Both the position numbers and the translations under genes were made by a program. Below are positions 8,387 to 16,764 of a DNA stretch of 64,000 bases, piece by piece (the stretch's first letter is position 1; every line of letters starts with the position of its first letter). Origin of the DNA: Tianweitania sp. UT-5YL-CI-8. Lineage in GTDB: Bacteria; Pseudomonadota; Alphaproteobacteria; Rhizobiales; Rhizobiaceae. The notes below the pieces were generated by a model, which was given only the letters and a program-made list of their open reading frames with translations, ran no database searches and had not been told where the DNA came from. The stretch is from contig NZ_JASCRR010000002.1 in the NCBI RefSeq assembly GCF_030010215.1, positions 310,001 to 374,000 of the forward strand, in the 5' to 3' direction.

Positions 8387-8992
8387 TCAAAAAACCGTCC
8401 GCGATTTCAGCGCCGCAGCCAGCGTTCCATCATCGAGATAGTCGAGTTCGCCGCCAACCGGCACGCCATGAGCAAGACGCGTGACCTTGATGTCAAAGCC
8501 GGAAAGCTGGTCGGTCAAATAGTGCGCGGTGGTCTGGCCCTCGACCGTGGCGTTGACGGCCAGGATGATCTCCCTGACACCGCCTTCGGCCACGCGCGTC
8601 ACCAATTGCTTGATGTTGAGCTGGTCGGGGCCGATGCCGTCGAGCGGCGACAGCGTGCCGCCGAGCACATGAAATTTCGCGTTCATCGCGGTCGCGCGCT
8701 CCAGCGCCCACAGGTCGGAGACATCCTCGACGACGATGATGGTGCCGGAATCTCGGCGGGCATCGGTGCAGATCATGCAGGGATCGGCGGTGTCGACATT
8801 GCCGCAGGTCGAGCAAACCCGAACCTTGTCGACGGCCTCGCCCATGGCGGCGGCAAGCGGCGCCAGAAGCTGCTCCTTCTTCTTGATCAGGTGCAGCGCA
8901 GCGCGTCGGGCCGAGCGCGGCCCTAGGCCCGGCACCTTGGACAGCAGTTGGATCAGGCGTTCTATTTCCGGGCCGGCGATTCGTTTCGACAT
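8387..8992 (-). CDS. recR: Recombination mediator protein RecR
   Basis: 201 residues, the usual RecR length. It works with RecF and RecO to load RecA on gapped DNA. Order of parts: helix-hairpin-helix (about 12-35, [19 protein letters not shown]), a C4 zinc finger (Cys60, Cys63, Cys72, Cys75), a TOPRIM domain starting at IIVVED (85-90), and a C-terminal Walker B-like strand. It belongs to the conserved dnaX-ybaB-recR group, but here a cell-wall hydrolase gene separates ybaB from recR. RecF is encoded in the same window at 36812. Confidence 0.98.
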   Translation of the reverse strand: MSKRIAGPEIERLIQLLSKVPGLGPRSARRAALHLIKKKEQLLAPLAAAMGEAVDKVRVCSTCGNVDTADPCMICTDARRDSGTIIVVEDVSDLWALERATAMNAKFHVLGGTLSPLDGIGPDQLNIKQLVTRVAEGGVREIILAVNATVEGQTTAHYLTDQLSGFDIKVTRLAHGVPVGGELDYLDDGTLAAALKSRTVF

Positions 8993-9036
8993 GGGAGGGG
9001 TATAAAACGAGCGGCGAAGCGTGAGTAGGAAATTAT

Positions 9037-9061
9037 GAAGGCGCCGCTATTGGGCGCCTTC
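9037..9061 (-). terminator. Hairpin between cell-wall hydrolase gene and recR
   Basis: Perfect 9-bp stem GAAGGCGCC / GGCGCCTTC with a 7-nt loop, just after the stop codon of the upstream minus-strand gene. No T-run follows on the minus strand (ATAATTTC), so it may be a weak terminator or an RNA-processing hairpin. Confidence 0.5.
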
Positions 9062-9093
9062 GTTCTCACGTCACATCGCTGTTTCCGGGACCC

Positions 9094-9861
9094 TTACTGG
9101 ATCACCGGGCGGTCCTGGTCGAGGATCAGCGCGCCAATCTGATCGGCCTGGCTTGCCGTGGGCTGGAACGACATCGCGCTTTCCAGCGCTGCCTCGGCGG
9201 GTATGGCAGCAACGTCCGTCGCTCCATTCTCGATCGGGGCCGGAGCCGGGACGATAGCCGCGACCGAAGCGACTTCCGCGACGCCCGGCAGCGTCTTGGG
9301 CTGTTCCGCCACAGCCATCATGGTTTCGGCGGCTTCAGGCGCTGCAGGCTGGGCCTTGCGGCGGCTACGCTTCTCATAGAACGCATTCCCACCGGCAACG
9401 GTGGTGTAATGCATATTCTTGTAGGGGAATTTCAGCCCCGCGGTGTGGAAGAACATGACGTTCTCCGGAACCTTCGGATGACGTTCGCCCTTGAGCACCG
9501 CTTCCGCGGCGGCCGTAACGTCCGGCAGGGCCTTGGAATCCATTGGCCGCGTCATCACGCCGGGGGCAAACTGGTTCTTCTGGCCCACGACATCGCAAAC
9601 CGTTTCGCCATGCTCGCCGGATTTGAGCCGGTTCATCACGACCGAACCGACGGCGACCAGACCGTCGCGGCTGGACCGGTTGGACTCGAAGAACATCGCC
9701 CTTGCGAGGCATCCCTTGTCCTGGGCCGTGTAGCCATAGGACCGGACCGAACTGGTGGTCACGCCATCCGTCAATTTGCTGGTGCTGTTGCAACCGGACA
9801 TGACGACAGGCGATGCAATGATGCCGATCACAATCGGCATCTTCCATCTCTTGGCTTTCAA
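9094..9861 (-). CDS. Cell wall hydrolase (SleB/Hydrolase_2 family), probable lipoprotein
   Basis: 255 residues from a TTG at 9861, which has GAGAGGGG 5 nt upstream. The N terminus MKAKRWK plus a hydrophobic stretch ends in VMSGC (Cys24), a plausible though non-ideal lipobox, so outer-membrane or periplasmic anchoring is likely. Residues about 45-155 match the SleB-like Hydrolase_2 domain: CLARAMFFESNRSSRDGLVAV, SVVMNRL, CDVVGQKNQFAP and a closing HYTTVAGGNAFYE. Such enzymes degrade peptidoglycan during growth or division. The tail (about 165-255) is low-complexity Ala/Pro/Glu. Its 367-bp upstream gap suggests its own promoter. Confidence 0.87.
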   Translation of the reverse strand: MKAKRWKMPIVIGIIASPVVMSGCNSTSKLTDGVTTSSVRSYGYTAQDKGCLARAMFFESNRSSRDGLVAVGSVVMNRLKSGEHGETVCDVVGQKNQFAPGVMTRPMDSKALPDVTAAAEAVLKGERHPKVPENVMFFHTAGLKFPYKNMHYTTVAGGNAFYEKRSRRKAQPAAPEAAETMMAVAEQPKTLPGVAEVASVAAIVPAPAPIENGATDVAAIPAEAALESAMSFQPTASQADQIGALILDQDRPVIQ

Positions 9862-10228
9862 AAGAGCCCCTCTCCAAAAACCCGCCACATCCCCAAGTGC
9901 TTTGCAGCATCGGATATTTTCAGGCGAAAAAATGGCGAATGTTGCCACAAAGCATCATCCGCACGTTGGAGGGTCACACAGCTTGGTTAACAAATGCCCT
10001 AAATTGCAGGAAGGCGACGCCGTGGCGTTAACCGCCTCCCGGCGAATAACCCTTAAACAACAAAAGCTTAGAAAAGTCCACGCAGTCCAGAGATATCTGG
10101 GACTGCGCTTTCAAGGCGTAGACGAACCGTTAACCATAAATTCAACACGTTTTCGCCACGCGCTGAAACAGACCGTTACAGCCAGCTAACGGCCGGTCAT
10201 AAACCGCACCGCCAACAACGGACCGCGA
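9862..10228. promoter_or_regulatory. 367-bp leader region upstream of the cell-wall hydrolase gene
   Basis: AT-rich relative to its surroundings, with several GTTAAC/TTAA motifs. It contains an 8-bp inverted repeat CGCAGTCC / GGACTGCG at 10081-10107 around a GATATC core, and TTAA-N7-TTCAAC at 10130-10146, one mismatch from a CtrA box. No coding frame looks convincing. It probably holds the promoter of the minus-strand cell-wall hydrolase gene. Confidence 0.4.
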
Positions 10229-10552
10229 CTAAAACGGCAGCTTCATCCCAGGAGGAATCGGCAGGCCCGCTGTCAGCGCCTTGGTCTTTTCCTGCATCTG
10301 CGCCTCGACCTTGGCCTTGGCGTCGTTGTGTGCGGCGACGATAAGGTCTTCGAGGATCTCGACCTCGTCGGCTTTCAGCAACGACGGATCGATCTTGAGC
10401 GCCTTGAGATCGGACTTACCAGACAGCGTCACAGACACGAGACCGCCGCCGGACTGTCCGGTCGCCTCCATCTGCGCCACCTCGTCCTGCATGGCCTGCA
10501 ATTTTGCCTGCATTTCCTTTGCCTTGCCCATAAGGCCCAGAAGATCTTTCAT
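10229..10552 (-). CDS. ybaB: YbaB/EbfC family nucleoid-associated protein
   Basis: 107 residues, typical for the family. [25 protein letters not shown] forms the N-terminal helix, [21 protein letters not shown] the central sheet, and the end [10 protein letters not shown] is the usual C terminus. It binds DNA as a dimer; the exact role is unresolved. It lies 21 bp downstream of dnaX, and both are conserved partners together with recR, so co-transcription with dnaX is likely. Confidence 0.97.
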   Translation of the reverse strand: MKDLLGLMGKAKEMQAKLQAMQDEVAQMEATGQSGGGLVSVTLSGKSDLKALKIDPSLLKADEVEILEDLIVAAHNDAKAKVEAQMQEKTKALTAGLPIPPGMKLPF

Positions 10553-10573
10553 GATCGGCTCCTGTCGTCGATT

Positions 10574-12394
10574 TCAGTTGTCGTCGTCTTCGTCGCTACC
10601 CGGATCGATGCCAGGATCGACGGGAAGTGCGGCATCCTCGAGATCGGCCTCGGGCGCATCCGGAATGCGCACGTCGATGATCTTCGACCCCGGAAATTTC
10701 GCCAGCACGGCGGCCACCGTGGGATCGGAGCGCGCATCCATGAACGCGGTCTCGCGCTTGGTCGCTTCCATCTCCGACAGCGTCGGTCCGCCCTCCTCGC
10801 GCGACAGCGACACCATCCAGTGCCGGCCGGTCCAGGACTTGAGCCGCGCGGTCATGTCGTTGAGCAAGGTACGGGGCGCTTCATCGGTCAGGCTGACCTC
10901 GACCTTGCCCGGCTCGAATTTCACCGGACGAACGCAGCGCTTGATCAGCACCTTGAACGCCATGTCGCGGTTGGTCTCGGCCAGCGCCGCCAGTTCGGCC
11001 AGCGACCGCACAGGCACCTCGGGTTCCGGCTCGACCACCGGCGCGGGCGCGATGGCAGGCGTCTCGGCGGGAGCCGTGGTTTCGACAAGCCGCATGGCGG
11101 TGCCCGCGCCGCCCGAAGGCCCCATCCGCGTCTGCGATACCGATGCGGAAACCGGCGCTGCAGGCGCCGAAATCGACGCTGCATTGCCACGCACGACGGG
11201 AGCGGACGTGCCGGTCGGGGCATCGCCCAGCGCCTTCAGCGCCTCGTCCAGCGTCGGTAGGTTAGCCGCGTGCGCCAGCCTGATCAGCACCATCTCGGCA
11301 GCGGATACGGGCCGGTTGGAGGACTGCACCTCCGGAATGCCCTTGAGCAGCATCTGCCAGGCCCGCGACAGCACCCTGACGGATAGCGTCTCGGCAAATT
11401 GCAGGCCGCGCTTGCGCTCTTCCACCGATAGCGACGCATCGTCCGCCGCCGTCGGCACGAAACGCAGGCGTGTGACGAGGTGGTTGAACTCGGCGAGGTC
11501 GGTCAGCACGGCGGCCGGATCGGCGCCGGTGTCATATTGGGCGCGGAATTCGTTGAGCGCCGCAGCGACATCGCCCTTCATGATATGCTCGAACAGATCG
11601 ACCACGCGGGCGCGGTCGGCCAGGCCGAGCATGGCGCGGACCGCTTCCGCGGTTACGGCGCCGCCGCCATGGGCAATCGCCTGGTCGAGGATGGACAGCG
11701 AATCGCGCACCGAGCCCTCGGCGGCGCGCGCCACCATGGCCAGCGCCTCGTCCTCGACGGAAATGCCTTCCTGCTCCGAAATGCCCGCCAGATGGGCAAC
11801 CAGCGCGCCGGCATCGACCCGGCGCAGGTCGAAACGCTGGCAGCGCGACAGGACGGTGATCGGCACCTTGCGGATTTCGGTGGTGGCGAAGATGAATTTC
11901 ACATGCGGGGGCGGCTCCTCCAGCGTCTTCAGCAGGCCGTTGAATGCCTGCGTCGACAGCATGTGAACCTCGTCGATGATGTAGACCTTGTAGCGCGCGG
12001 AGACCGGCGCGTAGCGCACCCGGTCGATGATGTCGCGGATGTCGTCGATGCCGGTATGGGAGGCCGCGTCCATCTCGATGACATCGACATGGCGGCCTTC
12101 CATGATCGCCTTGCAATGCTCGCCGGGAATGGCGAGGTCGACGGAGGGGCGGTCGATCTCGGCTGTCTTGTAGTTGAGCGCGCGCGCCAGGATGCGGGCG
12201 GTGGTCGTCTTGCCGACCCCGCGAACGCCGGTCAGCATCCAAGCCTGGGCGATGCGTCCGGACGAAAAGGCATTGGTGAGGGTGCGGACCATCGGCTCCT
12301 GGCCGATGAGGGCCGAGAAATCGGCCGGACGATATTTCCGTGCCAGGACGCGATAGGCGCCGCCTTGTATATCGGTCTGTCCGCTTTCGCTCAT
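10574..12394 (-). CDS. dnaX: DNA polymerase III subunit gamma/tau
   Basis: 606-residue clamp-loader ATPase of the replisome. The AAA+ part (about 12-240) has Walker A GVRGVGKTTT (56-65), Walker B YIIDEVHML, sensor 1 FATTEIRKVP and an arginine finger at LSRCQRFDLRR. The gamma III oligomerisation domain follows (to about 390), then a Pro/Ala linker and a tau-type C terminus. Odd but known in alphaproteobacteria: the zinc-module region between Walker A and EMDAASHTG keeps only one cysteine (GEHCKAIMEGRHVDV) instead of four. The start at 12394 is chosen because longer in-frame extensions run into the SRP RNA gene. Confidence 0.97.
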   Translation of the reverse strand: MSESGQTDIQGGAYRVLARKYRPADFSALIGQEPMVRTLTNAFSSGRIAQAWMLTGVRGVGKTTTARILARALNYKTAEIDRPSVDLAIPGEHCKAIMEGRHVDVIEMDAASHTGIDDIRDIIDRVRYAPVSARYKVYIIDEVHMLSTQAFNGLLKTLEEPPPHVKFIFATTEIRKVPITVLSRCQRFDLRRVDAGALVAHLAGISEQEGISVEDEALAMVARAAEGSVRDSLSILDQAIAHGGGAVTAEAVRAMLGLADRARVVDLFEHIMKGDVAAALNEFRAQYDTGADPAAVLTDLAEFNHLVTRLRFVPTAADDASLSVEERKRGLQFAETLSVRVLSRAWQMLLKGIPEVQSSNRPVSAAEMVLIRLAHAANLPTLDEALKALGDAPTGTSAPVVRGNAASISAPAAPVSASVSQTRMGPSGGAGTAMRLVETTAPAETPAIAPAPVVEPEPEVPVRSLAELAALAETNRDMAFKVLIKRCVRPVKFEPGKVEVSLTDEAPRTLLNDMTARLKSWTGRHWMVSLSREEGGPTLSEMEATKRETAFMDARSDPTVAAVLAKFPGSKIIDVRIPDAPEADLEDAALPVDPGIDPGSDEDDDN

Positions 12395-12527
12395 TCGTCG
12401 TTCCGCTCCGGCGTCATCCCGTTGGGCCATTCGGCCCGCTCGACCGGCCTCGTTCGGGCCGATTCCGCAAAACAAGTTTCGCCCGCGCCGCAATGCGTCG
12501 TCAACGTCGCGAAGAGGGGCAGAAGGC

Positions 12528-12623
12528 GGGAGGCTGGAACAATGACCCGTTCCGGGCTCGTTAGGGCTGCTTCCTTCCGGACCTGACCCGGTTGGCGAGT
12601 GGATCGTCCACCACCAACCTCCC
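12528..12623 (-). ncRNA. ffs: Signal recognition particle RNA (small bacterial type)
   Basis: On the minus strand the conserved SRP domain IV apical stretch GGTCAGGTCCGGAAGGAAGC occurs around 12561-12590. The predicted RNA, about 96 nt, is closed by GGGAGGTTGG at the 5' end (12623 down to 12614) pairing with CCAGCCTCCC at the 3' end (12537 to 12528), with one wobble. This RNA binds Ffh and directs nascent membrane proteins to FtsY. Location just upstream of dnaX on the same strand is common in alphaproteobacteria. Ends are inferred from pairing. Confidence 0.95.
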
Positions 12624-12757
12624 AACGTCCATATCGGCAATTCGAAACCGAAATGCAAGGCCCGTCCGAAAGTGCGGCGATTGGGCCGTCATCCGCAAGG
12701 AAATGCTTGCAGCCGCCCGACCGCCGCTCTAGCCTCGGGAAAAACGAGGAAAATGCC

Positions 12758-13177
12758 ATGATCGAGGCTCTGAAGCCGGGTTTTACACTCGACGCACGCC
12801 TGGACGCGGATACCGAGCAGTTGATGTGGCTCGGGCTGTGCGAGTTGCGGATCATGAACGATCGCCGCTGGCCATGGCTCGTGATGGTGCCGCAACGCAC
12901 CGGCATCGAGGAACTCCACGACCTGACGCCGCTCGACCAAGCGATGCTGACCTTCGAAACCAACATGGTCGCCTCGGCGTTGAAGCGGGTAACCGGCTGC
13001 ACCAAGATTAACAGCGGCGCACTGGGCAATATCGTGCGCCAGTTGCATGTTCACATCATCGCGCGTAACGAGGGCGATCCCGCATGGCCCGGTCCCGTCT
13101 GGGGACATGGGCTCCGCGAGCCCTATACGCGGGAAGAAATCCACGGCTTCACCGCCAAGATCAAGGCAGCGCTTTAG
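12758..13177 (+). CDS. HIT domain protein
   Basis: 139-residue histidine-triad-fold protein, a nucleotide hydrolase or transferase by family. The core is TKINSGALGN followed by RQLHVHIIARNEGDPAWP. In classic HIT proteins the motif is H-x-H-x-H; here the third His position is occupied by Arg (HVHIIAR), a feature of this rhizobial subgroup, so catalysis may differ. The ATG at 12758 begins the domain; upstream sequence overlaps the SRP RNA leader. The gene is followed 5 bp later by nudC, suggesting a two-gene unit for nucleotide clean-up. Confidence 0.88.
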   Translation: MIEALKPGFTLDARLDADTEQLMWLGLCELRIMNDRRWPWLVMVPQRTGIEELHDLTPLDQAMLTFETNMVASALKRVTGCTKINSGALGNIVRQLHVHIIARNEGDPAWPGPVWGHGLREPYTREEIHGFTAKIKAAL

Positions 13178-13182
13178 CCCCT

Positions 13183-14124
13183 ATGCCATTCAAGCTTTTT
13201 GACGCTCCCGAACGCGAGCCAAGCCAGTTCGTCGCCTTCGCCGGCAACTTGATCGACCGGCAGTCCGAAAAACGCAGCGACACGTCAACACAGTCGGCCC
13301 TCGACGATCCATCTGTGCGACTCCTGGCGCTCGGCGGCGGACGGCTGCATCTGCGCTTTCAGGGGGCCACCGCGAACGCTCATTTCCGCACTGGCGACAT
13401 CGCCGCGCTGCAGCCGGATTTTGCCGAAGCCGTGCTTCTGGGCATGACGCCCGAGGGGCCGGTCGTAGCTGTGCCCTGCTCCGCCCCGCCCGACACGCTG
13501 CCGGACGAGATCAAGGCGGTTGACTACCGCTCCGTCTACATGCAGGGCCTTCTGCCGGGCGCCGATCTGGCAGCCATGGCGCAGGCGGCGGCGCTGTTGG
13601 CATGGCACGCCACGCACCGCTTCTGCGGCCGCTGCGGCAAGCCGACCGAAAACCGCGCGGGCGGCTATAAACGCATCTGCACGGGGTGCGGCACTGAGCA
13701 TTTCCCGCGCACCGATCCCGTCGCCATCATGCTGACGATCCACGGCGACCGCTGCCTCATGGGCCGCGGCCGGCACTTTGCGCCGGGCATGTATTCGGCG
13801 CTGGCCGGCTTCATCGAGCCCGGCGAAACCATCGAGGAAGCCGTACGGCGCGAGACCTTCGAGGAAGCCGGCATCAGGCTTGGCCGCGTCGTCTATCACG
13901 CCAGTCAGCCCTGGCCGTTCCCCTATACGCTGATGATCGGCTGTTACGGCGAGGCGCTGGACGAAACGATCCGCACCGACCTGGAAGAGCTGGAAGACTG
14001 CCGCTGGTTCGAGCGCAGCGACGTTCTCCAGATGCTTGCCGGTACCCATCCCGAGGGGCTTCGCACCCCGCCGCCCGCCGCAATCGCCCATCACCTGATC
14101 AAGGCATGGGCTGAAGGCGATTAA
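13183..14124 (+). CDS. nudC: NAD+ diphosphatase (Nudix, NudC)
   Basis: 313 residues. It hydrolyses NAD(H) to NMN(H) and AMP and, in the E. coli family member, removes NAD caps from RNA. Visible parts: an N-terminal domain, a four-Cys zinc ribbon (CGRCGK then CTGCGTEHFP), the Nudix box from GFIEPGETIEEAV to RETFEEAGI, and the NudC-specific SQPWPFPYTLM motif after it that separates NADH pyrophosphatases from other Nudix enzymes. The start ATG at 13183 is 5 bp after the HIT stop codon. The gene is convergent with pheA; their 3' ends overlap by 4 bp. Confidence 0.96.
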   Translation: MPFKLFDAPEREPSQFVAFAGNLIDRQSEKRSDTSTQSALDDPSVRLLALGGGRLHLRFQGATANAHFRTGDIAALQPDFAEAVLLGMTPEGPVVAVPCSAPPDTLPDEIKAVDYRSVYMQGLLPGADLAAMAQAAALLAWHATHRFCGRCGKPTENRAGGYKRICTGCGTEHFPRTDPVAIMLTIHGDRCLMGRGRHFAPGMYSALAGFIEPGETIEEAVRRETFEEAGIRLGRVVYHASQPWPFPYTLMIGCYGEALDETIRTDLEELEDCRWFERSDVLQMLAGTHPEGLRTPPPAAIAHHLIKAWAEGD

Positions 14125-14984
14125 TCCGCCGCGTTCCATTCCTCGCGGGTTCCGCTGGCCGGATAGACGCCGAGAATGCGCACTTCCTTGGAGAAAAAGC
14201 GCAGCTCTTCCAGCGCACGCGCCACATGGGCGTCGTCGGGATGGCCTTCGATATCGGCATAGAACTGCGTGGCGGTGAAGGCGCCGAGTTGGTAGCTTTC
14301 CAGCTTGGTCATGTTGACGCCGTTGGTGGCGAAGCCGCCCATCGCCTTGTAGAGCGCGGCCGGCACGTTGCGGACGCGGAAAACGAAGGTGGTCATCATC
14401 TTCACCTCCGGATCGTCGCGCTCGGCCCATTGCTTGCGCTTGGTGAGCACGACGAAGCGGGTGATGTTGTTTTCAGTATCCTCGACATTCTGTTCAAGGA
14501 TATCGAGGCCGTAGAGGCTCGCGGCCAGTTGCGGCGCAAGCGCTGCCATCGAGCGGTCCTTGACCTCGGCGACAAGCTTCGCGGCGCCCGCCGTATCGCC
14601 GGCGACGACAGCCTTCCAGCCGTTCTTGCGGATATATTTGCGCGTCTGGCCGAGCGCATGGATGTGGCTGTGGATCGACTTGATCTCGGAGCGCTGGACG
14701 CCGGGCAGCACCATCAGCTGGAAATGGATCGGCAGGAAATACTCGCCGACGATGTGCAGCTTGGATTCCGGCAGAAGATGATGGATGTCGGCGACACGCC
14801 CGGCAATTGTATTCTCGATCGGGATCATCGCCAGATCCGCCTTGCCGCTCTCCACCGCGTTGAACGCATCCTCGAAGGTCGGGCACGGCAGCGGCTCCAT
14901 AGTCGGAAACACGTTGCGGCACGCCGTGTCGGAGTTCGCGCCAGGTTCGCCCTGGAAGGAGATGCGGTTGGTCTTGTCTGGCAT
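14121..14984 (-). CDS. pheA: Prephenate dehydratase
   Basis: 287 residues, a monofunctional enzyme without a chorismate mutase domain. It converts prephenate to phenylpyruvate in phenylalanine synthesis. The catalytic domain (about 5-185) begins ISFQGEPGANSDTA and has PIENTIAGRV and the TRF motif in NITRFVVL. The ACT regulatory domain (about 200-280) has the phenylalanine-binding ESYQ motif in TKLESYQLGAFTATQFYADI, predicting feedback inhibition. It starts 4 bp after kdsB ends, and the kdsB-pheA pair is a conserved rhizobial operon. Confidence 0.96.
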   Translation of the reverse strand: MPDKTNRISFQGEPGANSDTACRNVFPTMEPLPCPTFEDAFNAVESGKADLAMIPIENTIAGRVADIHHLLPESKLHIVGEYFLPIHFQLMVLPGVQRSEIKSIHSHIHALGQTRKYIRKNGWKAVVAGDTAGAAKLVAEVKDRSMAALAPQLAASLYGLDILEQNVEDTENNITRFVVLTKRKQWAERDDPEVKMMTTFVFRVRNVPAALYKAMGGFATNGVNMTKLESYQLGAFTATQFYADIEGHPDDAHVARALEELRFFSKEVRILGVYPASGTREEWNAAD

Positions 14985-14988
14985 GGTC

Positions 14989-15720
14989 TTAGTCCTGGGA
15001 AAGAATGTCGCGGGCGCGCTCGAGGTCTTCGGGCGTGTCCACGCCAAGCGGCACGGAATGAACGATTTCGGCATCGATGCGCATGCCTGCTTCCAGCGCG
15101 CGCAACTGTTCCAGCCGTTCGCGGGTTTCGAGCGGCGACGGCTTGAGGCCGACGAAGCGTTCCAGCGCCGCGCGGCGATAGGCATAGAGGCCGATGTGGT
15201 GGTAAAGCGGGCCGTCGCCCCAAGGCGCCGTCGCGCGGGTGAAATAAAGCGCGCGCAATCGGCTTTCCGACAGCGGGGAGCCGACGATTTTGACGACGTT
15301 GGGGTTGGCGCGTTCCTCGTCGCGGACGATCTCGACGCCGAGCGTGGCGATATCCACCGAGGCATCGTCGAACGGACGCAGAGCGGCGCGGATCAGTTCC
15401 GGATCGATGGTGGGCAGGTCGCCCTGCACATTGATGACCGTTTCCACCGAACCGGCGGGGTCCAGGCTTTGCAAGGCTTCGAAGATGCGGTCGGAGCCGG
15501 ACTGGTGATCGGCCCTGGTCATCACGGCCTCATAGCCATGGGCGCGCACGGCGTCCGCCACCTCGGCGGTGTCGGTGGCGACGGCGACCCGGCCAAGCCC
15601 GCTCCGGGCGGAACGCTCGGCGACATGGACGATCATCGGCTTGCCGGCGATGTCGGCAAGCGGCTTGCCCGGCAGGCGCGTGGAAGCCATGCGGGCGGGG
15701 ATGAGGATCAGGATGGACAT
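14989..15720 (-). CDS. kdsB: 3-deoxy-manno-octulosonate cytidylyltransferase
   Basis: 243-residue CMP-Kdo synthetase that activates Kdo for lipid A/LPS core assembly. The nucleotide-binding loop [18 protein letters not shown] lies near the N terminus; [26 protein letters not shown] and [16 protein letters not shown] are family blocks, the DLP replacing the more common DEP. The ATG at 15720 matches the family N terminus. It heads the kdsB-pheA unit and is divergent from the cytochrome c gene 200 bp away. Confidence 0.96.
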   Translation of the reverse strand: MSILILIPARMASTRLPGKPLADIAGKPMIVHVAERSARSGLGRVAVATDTAEVADAVRAHGYEAVMTRADHQSGSDRIFEALQSLDPAGSVETVINVQGDLPTIDPELIRAALRPFDDASVDIATLGVEIVRDEERANPNVVKIVGSPLSESRLRALYFTRATAPWGDGPLYHHIGLYAYRRAALERFVGLKPSPLETRERLEQLRALEAGMRIDAEIVHSVPLGVDTPEDLERARDILSQD

Positions 15721-15920
15721 GGCGGCTGGACGGCTGTTCCGAAGCTTGGGTAAAGTGGCAAAAGGTCTCACTGGAAGCGCCCTTATATGTGTTGCAACGT
15801 CAGAGCAAAAGACCTAGTTTCCGCGCGATTTGGACCGGTCCGCCGGCCGAAAATTCTTTACCGACGGTCGGAAGCCAGCGCTGGAGGGTGCGGCAATCCG
15901 AAAAAGGGAGCCTGGGGCGA

Positions 15921-16610
15921 ATGGACTCTTTCGAACTGAACAAGCTGATCGGCGGGCTCCTGGGGACGGTCTTCATCGTCTTCTCGATCTCGTTGGTGGG
16001 CGATGCGATTTTTGCTTCGCCGGCGCCCGAAAAGCCGGGCTTCACCATCGAGGCCGCCGAAGAGGCGCCTGCGGGTGGCGGAGAGGCAGCCCCCGCCGAG
16101 GAGCCGATCGCCGTTCTCCTGGCCAGTGCCGACGCCGATGCGGGCGCTGCCGTGTTCAAGAAGTGCACCGCCTGCCATTCCGGCGAAAAGGGCGGCCCCA
16201 ACAAGGTCGGTCCTGACCTGTGGGATATCGTCAACCGTCCGATCGCTTCGCATGAGGGCTTCGCCTATTCCAACGCGATGAAGGAATTCTCGCAGGGCGG
16301 TTCGGTGAAGTGGGACTACGATCATCTCAGCCACTTCCTCGCTTCGCCCAAGGGCTATGTGAAGGGCACCGCGATGGGCTTTGCCGGGGTCAAGAAGCCG
16401 GATGAGCGCGCCAACCTGATCGCCTATCTGCGCACGCTGTCCGACAATCCGGCTCCGTTGCCGGAAGCGGGTGCCGCGCCCGCGCCTGCAAACACATCGG
16501 CTCCCGAGAGCGGCTCGGCGCCTGTCGCGCCCGGCGACGCGCCCGCACAACCGGCAGCGCCGGCTCCCGAGACCCCAACGACGCCAAATCAGCCTGCGCC
16601 CGCGCAGTAA
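15921..16610 (+). CDS. Membrane-anchored c-type cytochrome (CycM-like)
   Basis: 229 residues. An uncleaved N-terminal membrane anchor (about 9-32, [20 protein letters not shown]) is followed by an Ala/Glu/Pro linker and a class I cytochrome c domain (about 75-180) with the heme motif CTACH and a Met ligand in [12 protein letters not shown] Pro/Ala-rich tail of about 45 residues ends the protein. It likely carries electrons between the bc1 complex and a terminal oxidase on the periplasmic face, as CycM does in Bradyrhizobium. A monocistronic unit with a strong terminator. Confidence 0.92.
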   Translation: MDSFELNKLIGGLLGTVFIVFSISLVGDAIFASPAPEKPGFTIEAAEEAPAGGGEAAPAEEPIAVLLASADADAGAAVFKKCTACHSGEKGGPNKVGPDLWDIVNRPIASHEGFAYSNAMKEFSQGGSVKWDYDHLSHFLASPKGYVKGTAMGFAGVKKPDERANLIAYLRTLSDNPAPLPEAGAAPAPANTSAPESGSAPVAPGDAPAQPAAPAPETPTTPNQPAPAQ

Positions 16611-16639
16611 CCTGACCAAATTGTAATTTTCAGACCTTG

Positions 16640-16668
16640 AAAAAGCCGGGTTCAACCCGGCTTTTTCA
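16640..16668 (+). terminator. Rho-independent terminator after cytochrome c gene
   Basis: AAAAAGCCGGG-TTCAA-CCCGGCTTTTT hairpin, with A-tract and T-tract flanks that make it usable on both strands. Confidence 0.85.
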
Positions 16669-16764
16669 TTTTCTGCATTCTGGTTTGTAACAATCGCGCG
16701 AGACCCGGTTTTCATGCACGGCGAATGGTCTAGAGTGCTGCGAATGCTGCTTGAGAGGAAGAGA

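Noticed and set aside
12395-12658. N-terminal extension of dnaX up to 12658
   Set aside because: It would translate the SRP RNA gene; the family N terminus starts at about 12394.
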